In this document: positions 16,658 through 25,837 of the stretch, piece by piece
How positions within the stretch are numbered: the first letter of the stretch is position 1
Layout: the number at the start of each line of letters is the position of its first letter
Source: an uncultured Bacteroidota bacterium
GTDB lineage: Bacteria > Bacteroidota > Bacteroidia > Bacteroidales > CG2-30-32-10
Reading direction: 5' to 3'
Assembly: GCA_903889915.1 (NCBI GenBank)
Contig: CAISZK010000284.1
Span: 1 to 34,990 of the forward strand
Length of the DNA stretch: 34,990 nt
Notes under the pieces: generated by a model
What the model saw: only the letters and a program-made list of their open reading frames with translations
Database searches by the model: none
Told to the model about the DNA's origin: nothing
Position numbers and translations under genes: made by a program

Positions 16658-17998
16658 ATGTCAGCAAAGAAGATCGTCATATTGGGTGGAGGAGAGAGTG
16701 GTGCAGGCGCTGCAATACTTGCAAAGAAAAAAGGATTTGAAGTTTTTGTTTCGGATCAGGGTATAATTAAAGAAAAATATAAAAGCGTTCTTTTAAAAGC
16801 TGGTGTTAATTGGGAGGAAGGGCAACATACTTTGTCACAAATCCTGACTGCTGATGAGGTCATAAAAAGCCCGGGCATCCATGATGAAGCAGAGGTTATA
16901 GGGAAGATTAAAGGGAAAAACATTCCTGTAATTTCTGAAATTGAATTTGCATCAAGGTATTCAAACGGGAAAAAGATCTGCATTACCGGTAGTAATGGCA
17001 AAACAACAACCACCTTGCTTACTTACCACATTTTACAGAAAGCAGGAATAGATGTTGGTCTTGCAGGAAATGTAGGGAAAAGTTTTGCAGGAGAAATTGC
17101 CGAAGGGGATCATGATTGGTGGGTAATTGAATTGAGCAGTTTTCAGCTTGATGGAATAATTGATTTTAGAGCGGACATTGCAATTTTACTCAATATCACT
17201 CCTGATCATTTGGATAGATATGATAACGATTTTCAAAAATATGTTGATTCGAAATTCAGGATAATTAATAACCAGCAGGAAGTAGATTACTTTATTTATT
17301 GGGGAGATGATGAAACAATAAATAAAGGTATCACTGAAAGAGAAATTAAATCAATAAAAATTCCTTTTTCAATACGGAACAATGTTACAGAAGGTGTTTA
17401 CGATAGGAATAATAAATTAAGTATAAAAATAAACCAAACAGAACTAAGCATGTATATTCACGAATTAGCGCTACAAGGCAGACATAACCTTTACAACTCA
17501 CTTGCTGCGGGAATAGCATCAAGAATTCTCGACATCAGGAAAGATACAATTAAAGAATGTCTGATGGACTTCCAGGGTGTTGAGCACAGGCTCGAGTATG
17601 TGACAAACGTTCATGGAATAGAATTTATAAATGATTCAAAAGCCACAAACGTCAATTCAACTTGGTATGCACTTGAGTCTATGTCTAAAAATGTCATTTG
17701 GATTGTTGGCGGAAAGGATAAGGGAAATGATTATGGTGCACTCCAGGAGATAGTCGGTAAGAAGGTGAAAGCGATTGTCTGTATGGGTTTGGATAATAGA
17801 AAAATTCATAAAGCTTTTTCAGGAAGTGTAAAAGTTATTGATGATGCGATAACTGCCAGTGATGCTGTAAGAGCTGCTTATCGTTTGGCAAAACCGGGAG
17901 ATGTTGTTCTGCTTTCGCCTGCTTGCGCCAGTTTCGATCTATTCGAAAACTATGAAGAAAGAGGAAGAAAATTCAAAGAAGCTGTTCGTGAATTATAA
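16658..17998 (+). CDS. murD: UDP-N-acetylmuramoyl-L-alanine:D-glutamate ligase MurD
   Basis: MurD adds D-Glu to UDP-MurNAc-L-Ala. The 446-residue protein has an N-terminal dinucleotide-like fold (KIVILGGGESGAGAA), the ATP loop CITGSNGKTTTT (108-119), the central ELSSFQLD and NITPDHLDRY motifs, the conserved FINDSKATN, and VWIVGGKDKG in the C-terminal domain. It ends with LLSPACASFDLFENYEERG, a typical MurD signature. The ATG at 16658 is chosen; an upstream ATG at 16635 is in another frame. Neighbours are mraY and ftsW. Confidence 0.97.
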   Translation: MSAKKIVILGGGESGAGAAILAKKKGFEVFVSDQGIIKEKYKSVLLKAGVNWEEGQHTLSQILTADEVIKSPGIHDEAEVIGKIKGKNIPVISEIEFASRYSNGKKICITGSNGKTTTTLLTYHILQKAGIDVGLAGNVGKSFAGEIAEGDHDWWVIELSSFQLDGIIDFRADIAILLNITPDHLDRYDNDFQKYVDSKFRIINNQQEVDYFIYWGDDETINKGITEREIKSIKIPFSIRNNVTEGVYDRNNKLSIKINQTELSMYIHELALQGRHNLYNSLAAGIASRILDIRKDTIKECLMDFQGVEHRLEYVTNVHGIEFINDSKATNVNSTWYALESMSKNVIWIVGGKDKGNDYGALQEIVGKKVKAIVCMGLDNRKIHKAFSGSVKVIDDAITASDAVRAAYRLAKPGDVVLLSPACASFDLFENYEERGRKFKEAVREL

Positions 17999-18009
17999 AA
18001 ATTAATACA

Positions 18010-19194
18010 TTGAAATTCTTTAGAGACATAAAAGGTGATAAAGTAATATGGTCAGTAGTGATCATATTGTCGATATTCTCGTTGCTGGCAGTATATAGCT
18101 CAACGGGTACGCTTGCCTACAGGTATCAGCAAGGGAATACGGAATATTACCTTGTGAAGCATTTTATTATTTTATTGCTTGGTCTTGGATTGATGTATGT
18201 TGCACACCTTGTCAAATACACATACTACTCAAGAATATCCCAGCTTGCAATGATAGTTGCAGTGCCGTTGTTGATGTTTACTTTATTTACAGGAACGAAT
18301 GTAAATGAAGCAAGCCGCTGGCTTACCCTGCCTGTAATAAATCTGACATTTCAGAGTTCTGACTTTGCCAAACTGGCGCTCATTATTTATGTCGCAAGAT
18401 TGCTTTCAAAAAAACAGGATCAGATCAAAGATTTTAAGTCTGCTTTCATCCCGATAATGGTTCCTATTTTAATTGTGTGCGGACTTATTTTACCTGCAAA
18501 TTTTTCAACGGCAGCAGCATTGTTCACAACAAGTATGGTGATGCTTTTCATCGGCAGGATAAATTTGAAATTTATTTTTGCACTGCTTGGAATTGCCATT
18601 GTTCTTATGGGTATTTTTGTTTTTATCCTAATGCACTCAACAAATCAGGGAAGGTTGGGAACATGGAGAAACCGTATAGAAAATTTCAGCAGTGGTGAAA
18701 AGGTTGAAAATTTCCAGGTAGAACAGGGGAAAATAGCCATTGCAACCGGTGGGATCATTGGAAAATTGCCCGGTAATAGCACTCAGAGAAACTTTTTGCC
18801 ACATCCTTATTCCGATTTTATCTATGCAATTATTGTTGAGGAGTACGGTCTCATTGGTGCAATCGTTGTTGTTCTGATGTATTTGATTTTGCTGTTTCGC
18901 GGGGTTAGAATTGTTTCAAGATCACCCGGAACTTTTGGTGCATTTCTGACATTTGGCTGTTGCTTCAGTCTGGTGTTTCAGGCATTCATCAATATGGCTG
19001 TAGCTGTAAATATTTTGCCTGTAACAGGACAACCATTACCTATGGTTAGTATGGGGGGCACGTCAATATGGTTCACAGGTATTACGATCGGAATAATGCT
19101 AAGTGTTAGTAAGGAATCGGACAAAGAGCAGGCAAAATCACTTGAGGGTGATGCGAAAAATATTGTTGAGGAAAAAAGCAAACAACAGGTTTAG
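18010..19194 (+). CDS. ftsW: SEDS-family septal glycosyltransferase FtsW
   Basis: FtsW polymerises lipid II into septal glycan strands in complex with FtsI. The 394-residue protein is a polytopic SEDS protein with about ten hydrophobic segments, starting at residues 12-30. It has the large extracytoplasmic loop with GKIPGN-like GKLPGNSTQRNFLPHPYSD and the late PLPMVSMGGTSIWF motif, equivalent to the PFVSYGGSS of other FtsW proteins. No ATG is available near the N terminus, and the start is a TTG at 18010, 11 nt after the murD stop. The C-terminal tail is charged and cytoplasmic. In this context, between murD and murG, FtsW is favoured over RodA. Confidence 0.94.
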   Translation: MKFFRDIKGDKVIWSVVIILSIFSLLAVYSSTGTLAYRYQQGNTEYYLVKHFIILLLGLGLMYVAHLVKYTYYSRISQLAMIVAVPLLMFTLFTGTNVNEASRWLTLPVINLTFQSSDFAKLALIIYVARLLSKKQDQIKDFKSAFIPIMVPILIVCGLILPANFSTAAALFTTSMVMLFIGRINLKFIFALLGIAIVLMGIFVFILMHSTNQGRLGTWRNRIENFSSGEKVENFQVEQGKIAIATGGIIGKLPGNSTQRNFLPHPYSDFIYAIIVEEYGLIGAIVVVLMYLILLFRGVRIVSRSPGTFGAFLTFGCCFSLVFQAFINMAVAVNILPVTGQPLPMVSMGGTSIWFTGITIGIMLSVSKESDKEQAKSLEGDAKNIVEEKSKQQV

Positions 19195-19225
19195 AAAATA
19201 GAATTTCAAACTAGCAAATAAGATT

Positions 19226-20341
19226 TTGGAAGACACAGGAAAAATAAAAGTTATCATCAGTGGAGGGGGCACAGGAGGTCATGTGTTTCCTGCTATAGCC
19301 ATTGCAAATACTTTAAAGATGAAATGCAATGACATTGATATTTTATTTGTAGGTGCAAAGGGCAGAATGGAGATGGAGAAAGTGGCTGCTGCCGGCTACA
19401 GGATTGAAGGTTTATGGATAAGCGGTTTGCAAAGAAGATTAACCTTGAAAAACTTTTCAGTTCCTTTTAAAATAATTTCAAGTTTATTCAAATCAAACAG
19501 AATTCTTAAAAAGTTTAAACCTGATGTTGTGATAGGTGTTGGCGGTTATGCCAGTTGGGCTGTTGTGAAAGTGGCCTCAATAAAAGGGATCCCAACACTC
19601 ATTCAGGAACAGAATTCTTATCCTGGCAAATCGAATATTAACCTTTCTTTCAAAGTTGATAAAATTTGTGTTGCTTTTCCAAATATGGAAAGATTTTTCC
19701 CCAAGGCAAAGATCGTTATCACAGGCAACCCTGTCAGAAAAGAAGTGGTAGATATTGAAAGTAAAAAGGAAGAAGCCATGAATTTCTTCGGTCTTAAAGC
19801 AGGTAAAAAAACAATCTTTGCTGTCGGCGGAAGTTTAGGTGCGCGTACGATAAATGAAAGCATTCAGGAGTATCTTGAGTTATTCATAACAGAGGATATT
19901 CAGGTGATCTGGCAGACCGGTAAATTCTTTTTTGAAACTGCAAAAGAAGCCGCTAATAAAATCAGTAAAGAAGGGATCAAAGTTTTTGATTTTATTAACA
20001 GGATGGATTATGCTTATGCCGCTGCGGATATAATTATTTCGCGGGCAGGAGCAATTTCAGTTTCGGAATTATGTATAGTAGGCAAGCCGGTGATCCTTAT
20101 TCCTTCGCCAAATGTTGCAGAAGATCATCAGACAAAAAATGCTGAAGCGTTAATGAAAGAACATGCAGCCAAATTCATTAAGGATTCACAGTGCAAGACA
20201 ATACTTGGCAAAACAGTTTTGGAGCTCGTGCAGGATGAAGAAAAATGCAGTGAGCTGAGTAAAAATATTAAAACCCTGGCAAAGCCATTCGCAGCAGAAA
20301 CGATAGTGTCAGAAGTAATGAAATTAGTTAACAGGAAATGA
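19226..20341 (+). CDS. murG: UDP-GlcNAc:lipid I GlcNAc transferase MurG
   Basis: MurG adds GlcNAc to lipid I to give lipid II at the cytoplasmic face of the membrane. The 371-residue GT-B enzyme starts with KVIISGGGTGGHVFPA (8-23), the family's first glycine-rich loop. It has GVGGYASW, the LIQEQNSYPGK region, the second glycine-rich segment AVGGSLGARTINE, and the donor-binding run ADIIISRAGAISVSEL, followed by PSPNVAEDHQTKNA. Because the first motif sits only 12 residues from the beginning, the true start must be the TTG at 19226 or a neighbouring ATT; the next in-frame ATG would delete the motif. murC follows after 3 nt. Confidence 0.96.
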   Translation: MEDTGKIKVIISGGGTGGHVFPAIAIANTLKMKCNDIDILFVGAKGRMEMEKVAAAGYRIEGLWISGLQRRLTLKNFSVPFKIISSLFKSNRILKKFKPDVVIGVGGYASWAVVKVASIKGIPTLIQEQNSYPGKSNINLSFKVDKICVAFPNMERFFPKAKIVITGNPVRKEVVDIESKKEEAMNFFGLKAGKKTIFAVGGSLGARTINESIQEYLELFITEDIQVIWQTGKFFFETAKEAANKISKEGIKVFDFINRMDYAYAAADIIISRAGAISVSELCIVGKPVILIPSPNVAEDHQTKNAEALMKEHAAKFIKDSQCKTILGKTVLELVQDEEKCSELSKNIKTLAKPFAAETIVSEVMKLVNRK

Positions 20342-20344
20342 TCA

Positions 20345-21721
20345 ATGATGAAATTAAGCGACATTAAAAATATTTATTTCCTGGGAATCGGTGGTATTGG
20401 CATGAGTGCTCTTGCCCGTTATTTCAAAGCAAATGGTGTGCAGGTGAGCGGTTATGATAAAACAAAAACTTCATTAACTGAAGAACTGATAAAAGAGGGA
20501 ATTCTTGTCCATTTTGAGGATGATGTTAATAGCCTTCCTCAGGAAATTGATCTGGTAATCTATACTCCTGCAATTCCCGCAGAGCATAAAGAATTCCGCT
20601 TCCTGAAAGAGAAAGGTTATCAAATGATGAAGCGTGCTGAAATTCTTGGCCTGATCACCGGGGATTCCTTTACTGTTGCTGTAGCTGGAACTCATGGCAA
20701 AACAACCACCACTTCAATGATTGCCCATATCCTGAAACAATCCGGTAAAGATGTTTTTTCATTTATTGGTGGCATCACAAAAAATTACAATTCAAATTTA
20801 ATTCTTTCTGAAAAGAACTCATTAGCCATTGTTGAAGCTGATGAATTTGACCGTTCCTTTCTTCATCTGCGACCTGATATCGCTGTAATTTCTTCAATGG
20901 ACGCTGACCATCTTGATATTTATGGCAGCAAGGATTACATGGTGGAATCCTTTAAATTGTTTGCTGACCGGATAAAGCCGGGTGGTAAATTGATCATAAA
21001 GAAAAGCCTTGAATTACCCGCAGTGGCTGCACAATCACTAACATATTCTGCAAAAGAAAAAGCAGATTATTTTGTAAGTGATGTGAAAATAGAAAAAGGT
21101 AATTATCAGTATAAAGTCCACTGTCCTGATAATATAGTGATATCTGTTAAGACGGGTGTTCCGGGGATGCACAATGTTGAAAACGCTGTTGCTACAATTG
21201 CAGTGGCATTGAATCTTGAAGTAAAACCGGAAGAAATAGAGAATGCTATTCAAAGTTATACGGGTGTGATCAGACGTTTTGATTACCATATCAAAGAAGA
21301 TGAACTGGTTTTTATTGATGATTATGCCCACCATCCTGAGGAAATTAAAGCATGCCTGAGAACAGCAAGGGAATTATATCCGGGGAAGAAAATCACCGGA
21401 ATTTTTCAGCCGCATCTTTATACAAGAACCAGGGATCTGGCAGAGGGATTTGCTGATAGTCTTGCAATGCTGGATGAACTTATATTATTAGAAATTTACC
21501 CTGCACGTGAGTTGCCTATTGAAGGAATAACTTCTCAAATGCTTCTTGACAAAATTGAAATAAAGAATAAAATGATCTGTTCGAAAGAAAACCTTATTGA
21601 AGAATTGATCAAAAGGAAGCTGGAAGTGTTGATCACGCTTGGTGCAGGCGACATTGATCAGTTGGTTGTACCAATTGAAAAGAGCCTGAAGAATATTTTA
21701 AATGTTATGAAAACTTATTGA
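20345..21721 (+). CDS. murC: UDP-N-acetylmuramate:L-alanine ligase MurC
   Basis: MurC attaches the first amino acid, L-Ala, to UDP-MurNAc with ATP. The 458-residue product has the N-terminal FLGIGGIGMSALARYF (12-27), the ATP loop VAGTHGKTTTTSM (113-125), EADEFDRSFLHL in the central domain, the DADHLDIYG motif, and FIDDYAHHPEEIKA and FQPHLYTRT in the C-terminal part. All are family hallmarks. Two adjacent ATG codons (20345, 20348) could start it. Its stop overlaps the ftsQ start by one base (TGATG). Confidence 0.97.
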   Translation: MMKLSDIKNIYFLGIGGIGMSALARYFKANGVQVSGYDKTKTSLTEELIKEGILVHFEDDVNSLPQEIDLVIYTPAIPAEHKEFRFLKEKGYQMMKRAEILGLITGDSFTVAVAGTHGKTTTTSMIAHILKQSGKDVFSFIGGITKNYNSNLILSEKNSLAIVEADEFDRSFLHLRPDIAVISSMDADHLDIYGSKDYMVESFKLFADRIKPGGKLIIKKSLELPAVAAQSLTYSAKEKADYFVSDVKIEKGNYQYKVHCPDNIVISVKTGVPGMHNVENAVATIAVALNLEVKPEEIENAIQSYTGVIRRFDYHIKEDELVFIDDYAHHPEEIKACLRTARELYPGKKITGIFQPHLYTRTRDLAEGFADSLAMLDELILLEIYPARELPIEGITSQMLLDKIEIKNKMICSKENLIEELIKRKLEVLITLGAGDIDQLVVPIEKSLKNILNVMKTY

Positions 21722-22515
21722 TGAAAAGAACTGTTATCATATTGATATGGGTTATACTGATAGTTGGTTTGTTCAGCGTACTGGGTTTTGCATACAGATC
21801 TCACCAGGAAATGATTTGTAATAAAGTGGACATTCAGATAAAATACAACAGCGGCGATTATTTTATAACTACGAAAGACATCAATGATTACTTTGCTTTG
21901 AAAAAAATCAGAATAAATGGAGCCTCTTTATCTGAAATAAATACCAGCGAAATTGAAACAGCTCTGTATGGTATTCCCTGTATTGAAGCAGCAGATGTAT
22001 ACACAAATATTGATGGCGACGTTGAAATTTCAATCACCCAGAGAATGCCAATTGTAAAAGTTTTTAATAAATTCAACCAGCCATACTACATTGATGATAA
22101 AGGAAAACTGATGCCTTCGAGCGATAATTACACAGCGCGTTTACCAGTAGCGAACGGGAACATACCGCAACTATTTAATCCAGGAACCATGCTTGATGTC
22201 AGCGATTCAACAGGGACCGATACAGTGATCATGAAAACGCCCTTGTACAAGATTTTCAGACTGACACAATTCATCAGGAAAGATGACTTCTGGAATGCGA
22301 TGATAGAGGAGATATTCATCAACAATGACGGGGAAATTGAGCTTTATACCAAGATAGGTGATCAGACAATTATTTTCGGTGACATTGACAATATGGGTGA
22401 GAAATTTAATAAGCTTTTGGTGTTTTACAAAAAGGGGCTGAATAAGTTCGGCTGGGATAAATACAAGACAATAAACATAAAGTATAAAAATCAGGTAATT
22501 TGTTCAAAAATTTAA
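21721..22515 (+). CDS. ftsQ: Cell division protein FtsQ (DivIB family)
   Basis: FtsQ is a bitopic membrane protein that connects early and late divisome proteins and forms a subcomplex with FtsL- and FtsB-type partners. The 264-residue product has a very short cytoplasmic N terminus, one membrane helix (about 4-24), and a periplasmic region with a POTRA-like segment (about 40-105, with the typical VYTNIDGDVEISITQRMPIVKVFN) and a C-terminal beta domain. Assignment rests on this layout and on the position between murC and ftsA. The start is the ATG at 21721, which overlaps the murC stop; a TTG one codon upstream is unlikely. Confidence 0.93.
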   Translation: MKRTVIILIWVILIVGLFSVLGFAYRSHQEMICNKVDIQIKYNSGDYFITTKDINDYFALKKIRINGASLSEINTSEIETALYGIPCIEAADVYTNIDGDVEISITQRMPIVKVFNKFNQPYYIDDKGKLMPSSDNYTARLPVANGNIPQLFNPGTMLDVSDSTGTDTVIMKTPLYKIFRLTQFIRKDDFWNAMIEEIFINNDGEIELYTKIGDQTIIFGDIDNMGEKFNKLLVFYKKGLNKFGWDKYKTINIKYKNQVICSKI

Positions 22516-22525
22516 TAACAGAGAT

Positions 22526-23824
22526 ATGGAAGGTACAGAAATAGTAGTTGGCCTGGACATTGGTACAACCAAGATAGCAGCCATTGTTGGCAGTAGAAAT
22601 GAATACGGGAAAATAGAAATACTAGGCATTGGAAAATCCGAATCAATAGGTGTGACACGTGGTGTTGTTGCCAACATTGAGAAAACAGTGCAATCAATTA
22701 AGGCGGCAGTTGAAGAAGCGGAACAAAAATCGGGTGTAAATATTCACGTTGTGAACGTGGGTATAGCCGGGCAGCATATCAAGAGTATTCAGCATCGCGG
22801 CAATATCATGAGAAATTCTCTTGATGATGAAATCAAACAAGAGGATATTGATCTTCTTGTTGAGAACATGTACAAGCTGGTGATGCAGCCGGGCGAAGAG
22901 ATCATTCATGTGATCCCGCAGGAATACATCGTGGATAAAGAACCCGGAATTAAAGACCCGATTGGAATTTCAGGTATTTGCCTTGAAGCAAACTTTCATA
23001 TCATCACCGGGCAGGTAGCTGCTGCACGCAATATTCATAAATGTGTGAGCAAAGCGGAGCTTGAAGTTGCCGAACTGATACTCGAGCCACTGGCCTCTGC
23101 TGATGCTGTGCTGAGTGAAGAGGAAAAGGAAGCCGGAGTTGTACTTGTTGATATTGGTGGAGGAACAACTGATATAGCAATTTTCCAGGACGGCATCATC
23201 CGCCACACTGCAGTGATCCCGTTTGGAGGAAATGTTATCACTGAAGATATTAAAGAAGGATGTACCATCATTCGCAGCCAGGCAGAGGCATTGAAAATAA
23301 AATTCGGTTCTGCACTTGCAAAGGAAAACAAGAATGAAGAGATAGTTTCAATCCCTGGTTTAAGAGGAAGAGATCCAAAAGAAATTTCATTGAGAAATCT
23401 TGCAAGCATCATTCAGGCAAGAATGGAAGAGATCATCGAGCACATTTATTATGAAATAAAGAACTCGGGATACGAGAAAAAACTGATCGCAGGTATCGTT
23501 CTTACAGGTGGTGGTGCACAGTTGAAACATGTTGCCCCACTAACTGAATTTATCACAGGAATGGATACCAGGATAGGTTATCCCAATGAACATCTTGCAA
23601 AAAATGTTTCCGAAGAAATTGCAAGTCCAATGTTTGCCACAGGTGTTGGACTTGTCATCAAAGGATTTGACCGCCTTGAAAAAATGGAGAATGCAGGAAA
23701 AGCAAAGGAAACTGTAAAAGGAAAGAAACCTGTGAAGACTCATTCAAAGAAAACCAACGGCGGATTCTTTGATAAAATTTTTGCGAAAGGGAAAGAGTTT
23801 TTTGAAGATGGAGGAACAAATTAG
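22526..23824 (+). CDS. ftsA: Cell division protein FtsA (actin-like)
   Basis: FtsA is an actin-fold ATPase that tethers FtsZ to the inner membrane and signals to FtsW-FtsI. The 432-residue protein shows the phosphate-1 loop VVGLDIGTTKIAAI (7-20), the phosphate-2 region VDIGGGTTDIAIF (208-220), the VLTGGGAQL adenosine motif, and the 1C domain that distinguishes FtsA from other actin relatives. A Lys-rich linker leads to the amphipathic membrane-targeting helix FFDKIFAKGKEFFE near the C terminus. The order ftsQ-ftsA-ftsZ is standard. It begins 10 nt after ftsQ. A 262-nt gap separates it from ftsZ, unusually wide for this cluster. Confidence 0.97.
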   Translation: MEGTEIVVGLDIGTTKIAAIVGSRNEYGKIEILGIGKSESIGVTRGVVANIEKTVQSIKAAVEEAEQKSGVNIHVVNVGIAGQHIKSIQHRGNIMRNSLDDEIKQEDIDLLVENMYKLVMQPGEEIIHVIPQEYIVDKEPGIKDPIGISGICLEANFHIITGQVAAARNIHKCVSKAELEVAELILEPLASADAVLSEEEKEAGVVLVDIGGGTTDIAIFQDGIIRHTAVIPFGGNVITEDIKEGCTIIRSQAEALKIKFGSALAKENKNEEIVSIPGLRGRDPKEISLRNLASIIQARMEEIIEHIYYEIKNSGYEKKLIAGIVLTGGGAQLKHVAPLTEFITGMDTRIGYPNEHLAKNVSEEIASPMFATGVGLVIKGFDRLEKMENAGKAKETVKGKKPVKTHSKKTNGGFFDKIFAKGKEFFEDGGTN

Positions 23825-23871
23825 GGAATCATCGGGCAAGTGAAAAGTAATTTATATGAAGTAACCAGTTA

Positions 23872-23970
23872 ATGATAATGGGTGCAAAAATAAATTTTGA
23901 TCACAAAACTGAAACGCCTGAAACGCTTGTATGCTGCGGTTTTCAGCAATTAAGAGCAGACGTTCCATGA
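23872..23970 (+). CDS. Possible 32-residue small ORF between ftsA and ftsZ
   Basis: An ATG at 23872 opens a 32-codon frame with mixed, protein-like composition, including adjacent Cys-Cys-Gly and a Thr-Glu-Thr-Pro-Glu-Thr stretch. A second ATG follows two codons later. I recognise no family. It sits in the 262-nt ftsA-ftsZ spacer, in which I see no clear promoter or RNA structure. A frame this short is common by chance. Confidence 0.2.
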   Translation: MIMGAKINFDHKTETPETLVCCGFQQLRADVP

Positions 23971-24086
23971 AGCAAAATTGAACGAAAAACTATTAACAAT
24001 TTAAGTTATTATCGTGTTGATAAATTCATGAATTATATAATCCGTACAAAGTATCTTATAACTATTTTTATCCAACGAAAATCCAC

Positions 24087-25652
24087 ATGACTGAAATGAT
24101 ATTTGAAGCACCAAAAGGCCAATCCTCGATAATAAAGGTTATTGGCATTGGCGGCGGTGGAAGCAACGCCGTTAACCATATGTTTAGACAGGGAATAGAA
24201 GGAGTTGACTTCATAGTATGCAACACTGATGAACAAGCTCTCGACATTAGCCCTGTACCCGTTAAAGTTCAGATAGGCGCAAGTCTTACCGAAGGACGAG
24301 GCGCCGGATCTATTCCCGCAGTAGGAAAAAATGCGGCCATAGAGAACATTGACCAATTGAAAGCTCTGCTTGAGAAGAACACAAAAATGTTGTTCATCAC
24401 AGCAGGAATGGGTGGTGGTACAGGCACCGGAGCTGCTCCTGTGATAGCGGCTACTGCCAAAGAAATGGGCATTCTCACAGTTGCAATAGTGACAATTCCA
24501 TTTGCATTCGAAGGACGAAAACGTAAACAACAAGCGGAAGAAGGGATAAAAGAATTAAAGAAGAATGTTGACACATTGCTCGTGATCTGCAATGATAAAC
24601 TCAGGGAGCTTTATGGCAACCTCTGTTTGTCGGAAGCATTCAGTAAAGCTGACAATATTCTCACCACTGCAGCAAAAGGTATTGCTGAAATTATTACCGT
24701 GCCCGGTTATATCAACGTTGATTTTGAAGATGTCAAAACTGTGATGAAAAACAGTGGTGTTGCCATCATGGGTTCAGGATTTGCAGAAGGCGAAAACAGG
24801 TCGGTGAAAGCTGTTGAAATGGCATTGTCATCACCGCTGCTGAACGATAATCACATCAAAGGAGCAAGTAATATATTGCTCTACATTGCCTCGGGCAGCG
24901 AAGAGATCAGGATGGACGAAGTATCGGAGATCACCGAGTATATACAGAACGAGTCAGGCTCAACCGCCGAGATCATCTGGGGTAATGGTACCGACGAATC
25001 TCTTGGTAATATGATAGGCGTTACGCTTATCGCTACAGGTTTTGATTCATCGGGAACCTACGATTATACATCAATGGCAAAGCCGGCTGAAAAAACAATT
25101 ATTCCTCTCGACCAGGAAGTGATTGCTGAACCTGAAACCAAGGTGCCGTTCAATGACAATGTTGATTACAATGATTTTGTTCTGACAACAAAAAACTCAG
25201 AAATTCCACTTGAAATAAAGGAAGAGATACAAACCGAAATTCCTTTATTCACGCATGAGCAACCTATCGTGGAACAGAAAAAAGTTCTGGTTGAAAAAGA
25301 AGAGGTAGTTACTCCCTTAGGAGAACCTTTTCGTGTTGAAAAGAAAGAAGAAGTTATTGCTGAAAAGGTAGAGACCATTACTGAAGAAAACCATGAAGGT
25401 GAATCCGAAGCTGAATTGTTGCAGAAAAGCCAGGAACGTATTAAAAGACTCAGAGAACTTAGCACCAAAATTAAAACCACTCAGGGTCTGACAGAGATGG
25501 AGAAAGAGCCAGCTTACGTCAGGAAGAATATCATACTGACTGAACCCACTCCTTCTTCAGAGAGCAATATCGCACGCTATTCACTGAACGAAGGTGAAGA
25601 CAATAAATTTGAACTGAAACCAAATAATTATCTTCATGATAAACCGGATTGA
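24087..25652 (+). CDS. ftsZ: Cell division GTPase FtsZ
   Basis: FtsZ is the tubulin-like GTPase that forms the cytokinetic ring. The 521-residue protein has the nucleotide-binding GIGGGGSNAVNHM near 21-33, the tubulin signature GMGGGTGTGAAP (107-118), and the T7 synergy loop with NVDFED (210-215). The globular core ends at about residue 330. It is followed by an unusually long, Glu/Lys-rich linker of roughly 150 residues and a conserved-looking C-terminal peptide, FELKPNNYLHDKPD. That end differs from the proteobacterial DIPAFLR-type peptide that binds FtsA and ZipA. It is the last gene of the dcw block, with a terminator about 100 nt downstream. Confidence 0.98.
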   Translation: MTEMIFEAPKGQSSIIKVIGIGGGGSNAVNHMFRQGIEGVDFIVCNTDEQALDISPVPVKVQIGASLTEGRGAGSIPAVGKNAAIENIDQLKALLEKNTKMLFITAGMGGGTGTGAAPVIAATAKEMGILTVAIVTIPFAFEGRKRKQQAEEGIKELKKNVDTLLVICNDKLRELYGNLCLSEAFSKADNILTTAAKGIAEIITVPGYINVDFEDVKTVMKNSGVAIMGSGFAEGENRSVKAVEMALSSPLLNDNHIKGASNILLYIASGSEEIRMDEVSEITEYIQNESGSTAEIIWGNGTDESLGNMIGVTLIATGFDSSGTYDYTSMAKPAEKTIIPLDQEVIAEPETKVPFNDNVDYNDFVLTTKNSEIPLEIKEEIQTEIPLFTHEQPIVEQKKVLVEKEEVVTPLGEPFRVEKKEEVIAEKVETITEENHEGESEAELLQKSQERIKRLRELSTKIKTTQGLTEMEKEPAYVRKNIILTEPTPSSESNIARYSLNEGEDNKFELKPNNYLHDKPD

Positions 25653-25658
25653 TTGATC

Positions 25659-25706
25659 CAAGTCTCAAGATCCAAATTCCAAGATCCAAATTCCAAATTC
25701 CAAGAT
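25659..25706. repeat. 14-bp word repeat downstream of ftsZ
   Basis: AGATCCAAATTCCA is repeated back to back, with partial copies on either side (AAGTCTC and AATTCCAAGAT). It is short, AT-rich and non-coding, between the ftsZ stop and the terminator. Confidence 0.7.
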
Positions 25707-25755
25707 AAAGGAAGGATACTCAGTGTTGACATCACTGTCACAGATAAGAATTCGT

Positions 25756-25786
25756 AAAAATGGCATATTCACTATGCCATTTTTTG
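25756..25786 (+). terminator. Strong terminator closing the dcw cluster
   Basis: AAAAATGGCATA (25756-25767), a 5-nt loop, then the perfect complement TATGCCATTTTT (25773-25784), continuing into T residues. The 12-bp stem with A-tract and T-tract is symmetrical, so it could also work from the other side. Confidence 0.9.
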
Positions 25787-25814
25787 TTTAATACAGTGCT
25801 TTAGTTTATCTTTG
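25784..25814 (+). promoter_or_regulatory. Bacteroidota-type promoter of yqeY
   Basis: TTG (25784-25786), a 20-nt spacer, then TATCTTTG (25807-25814), a perfect TAnnTTTG. The yqeY ATG is 23 nt after it. The -33 element overlaps the T-tract of the dcw terminator, so the two signals are packed together. Confidence 0.75.
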
Positions 25815-25837
25815 TATTTGTTAAATAAATTAAAGTT

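Noticed and set aside
24033-24533. 166-codon minus-strand frame opposite ftsZ
   Set aside because: It is antisense to the conserved GTPase core of FtsZ and Cys/Ser/Phe-rich, a usual shadow pattern.
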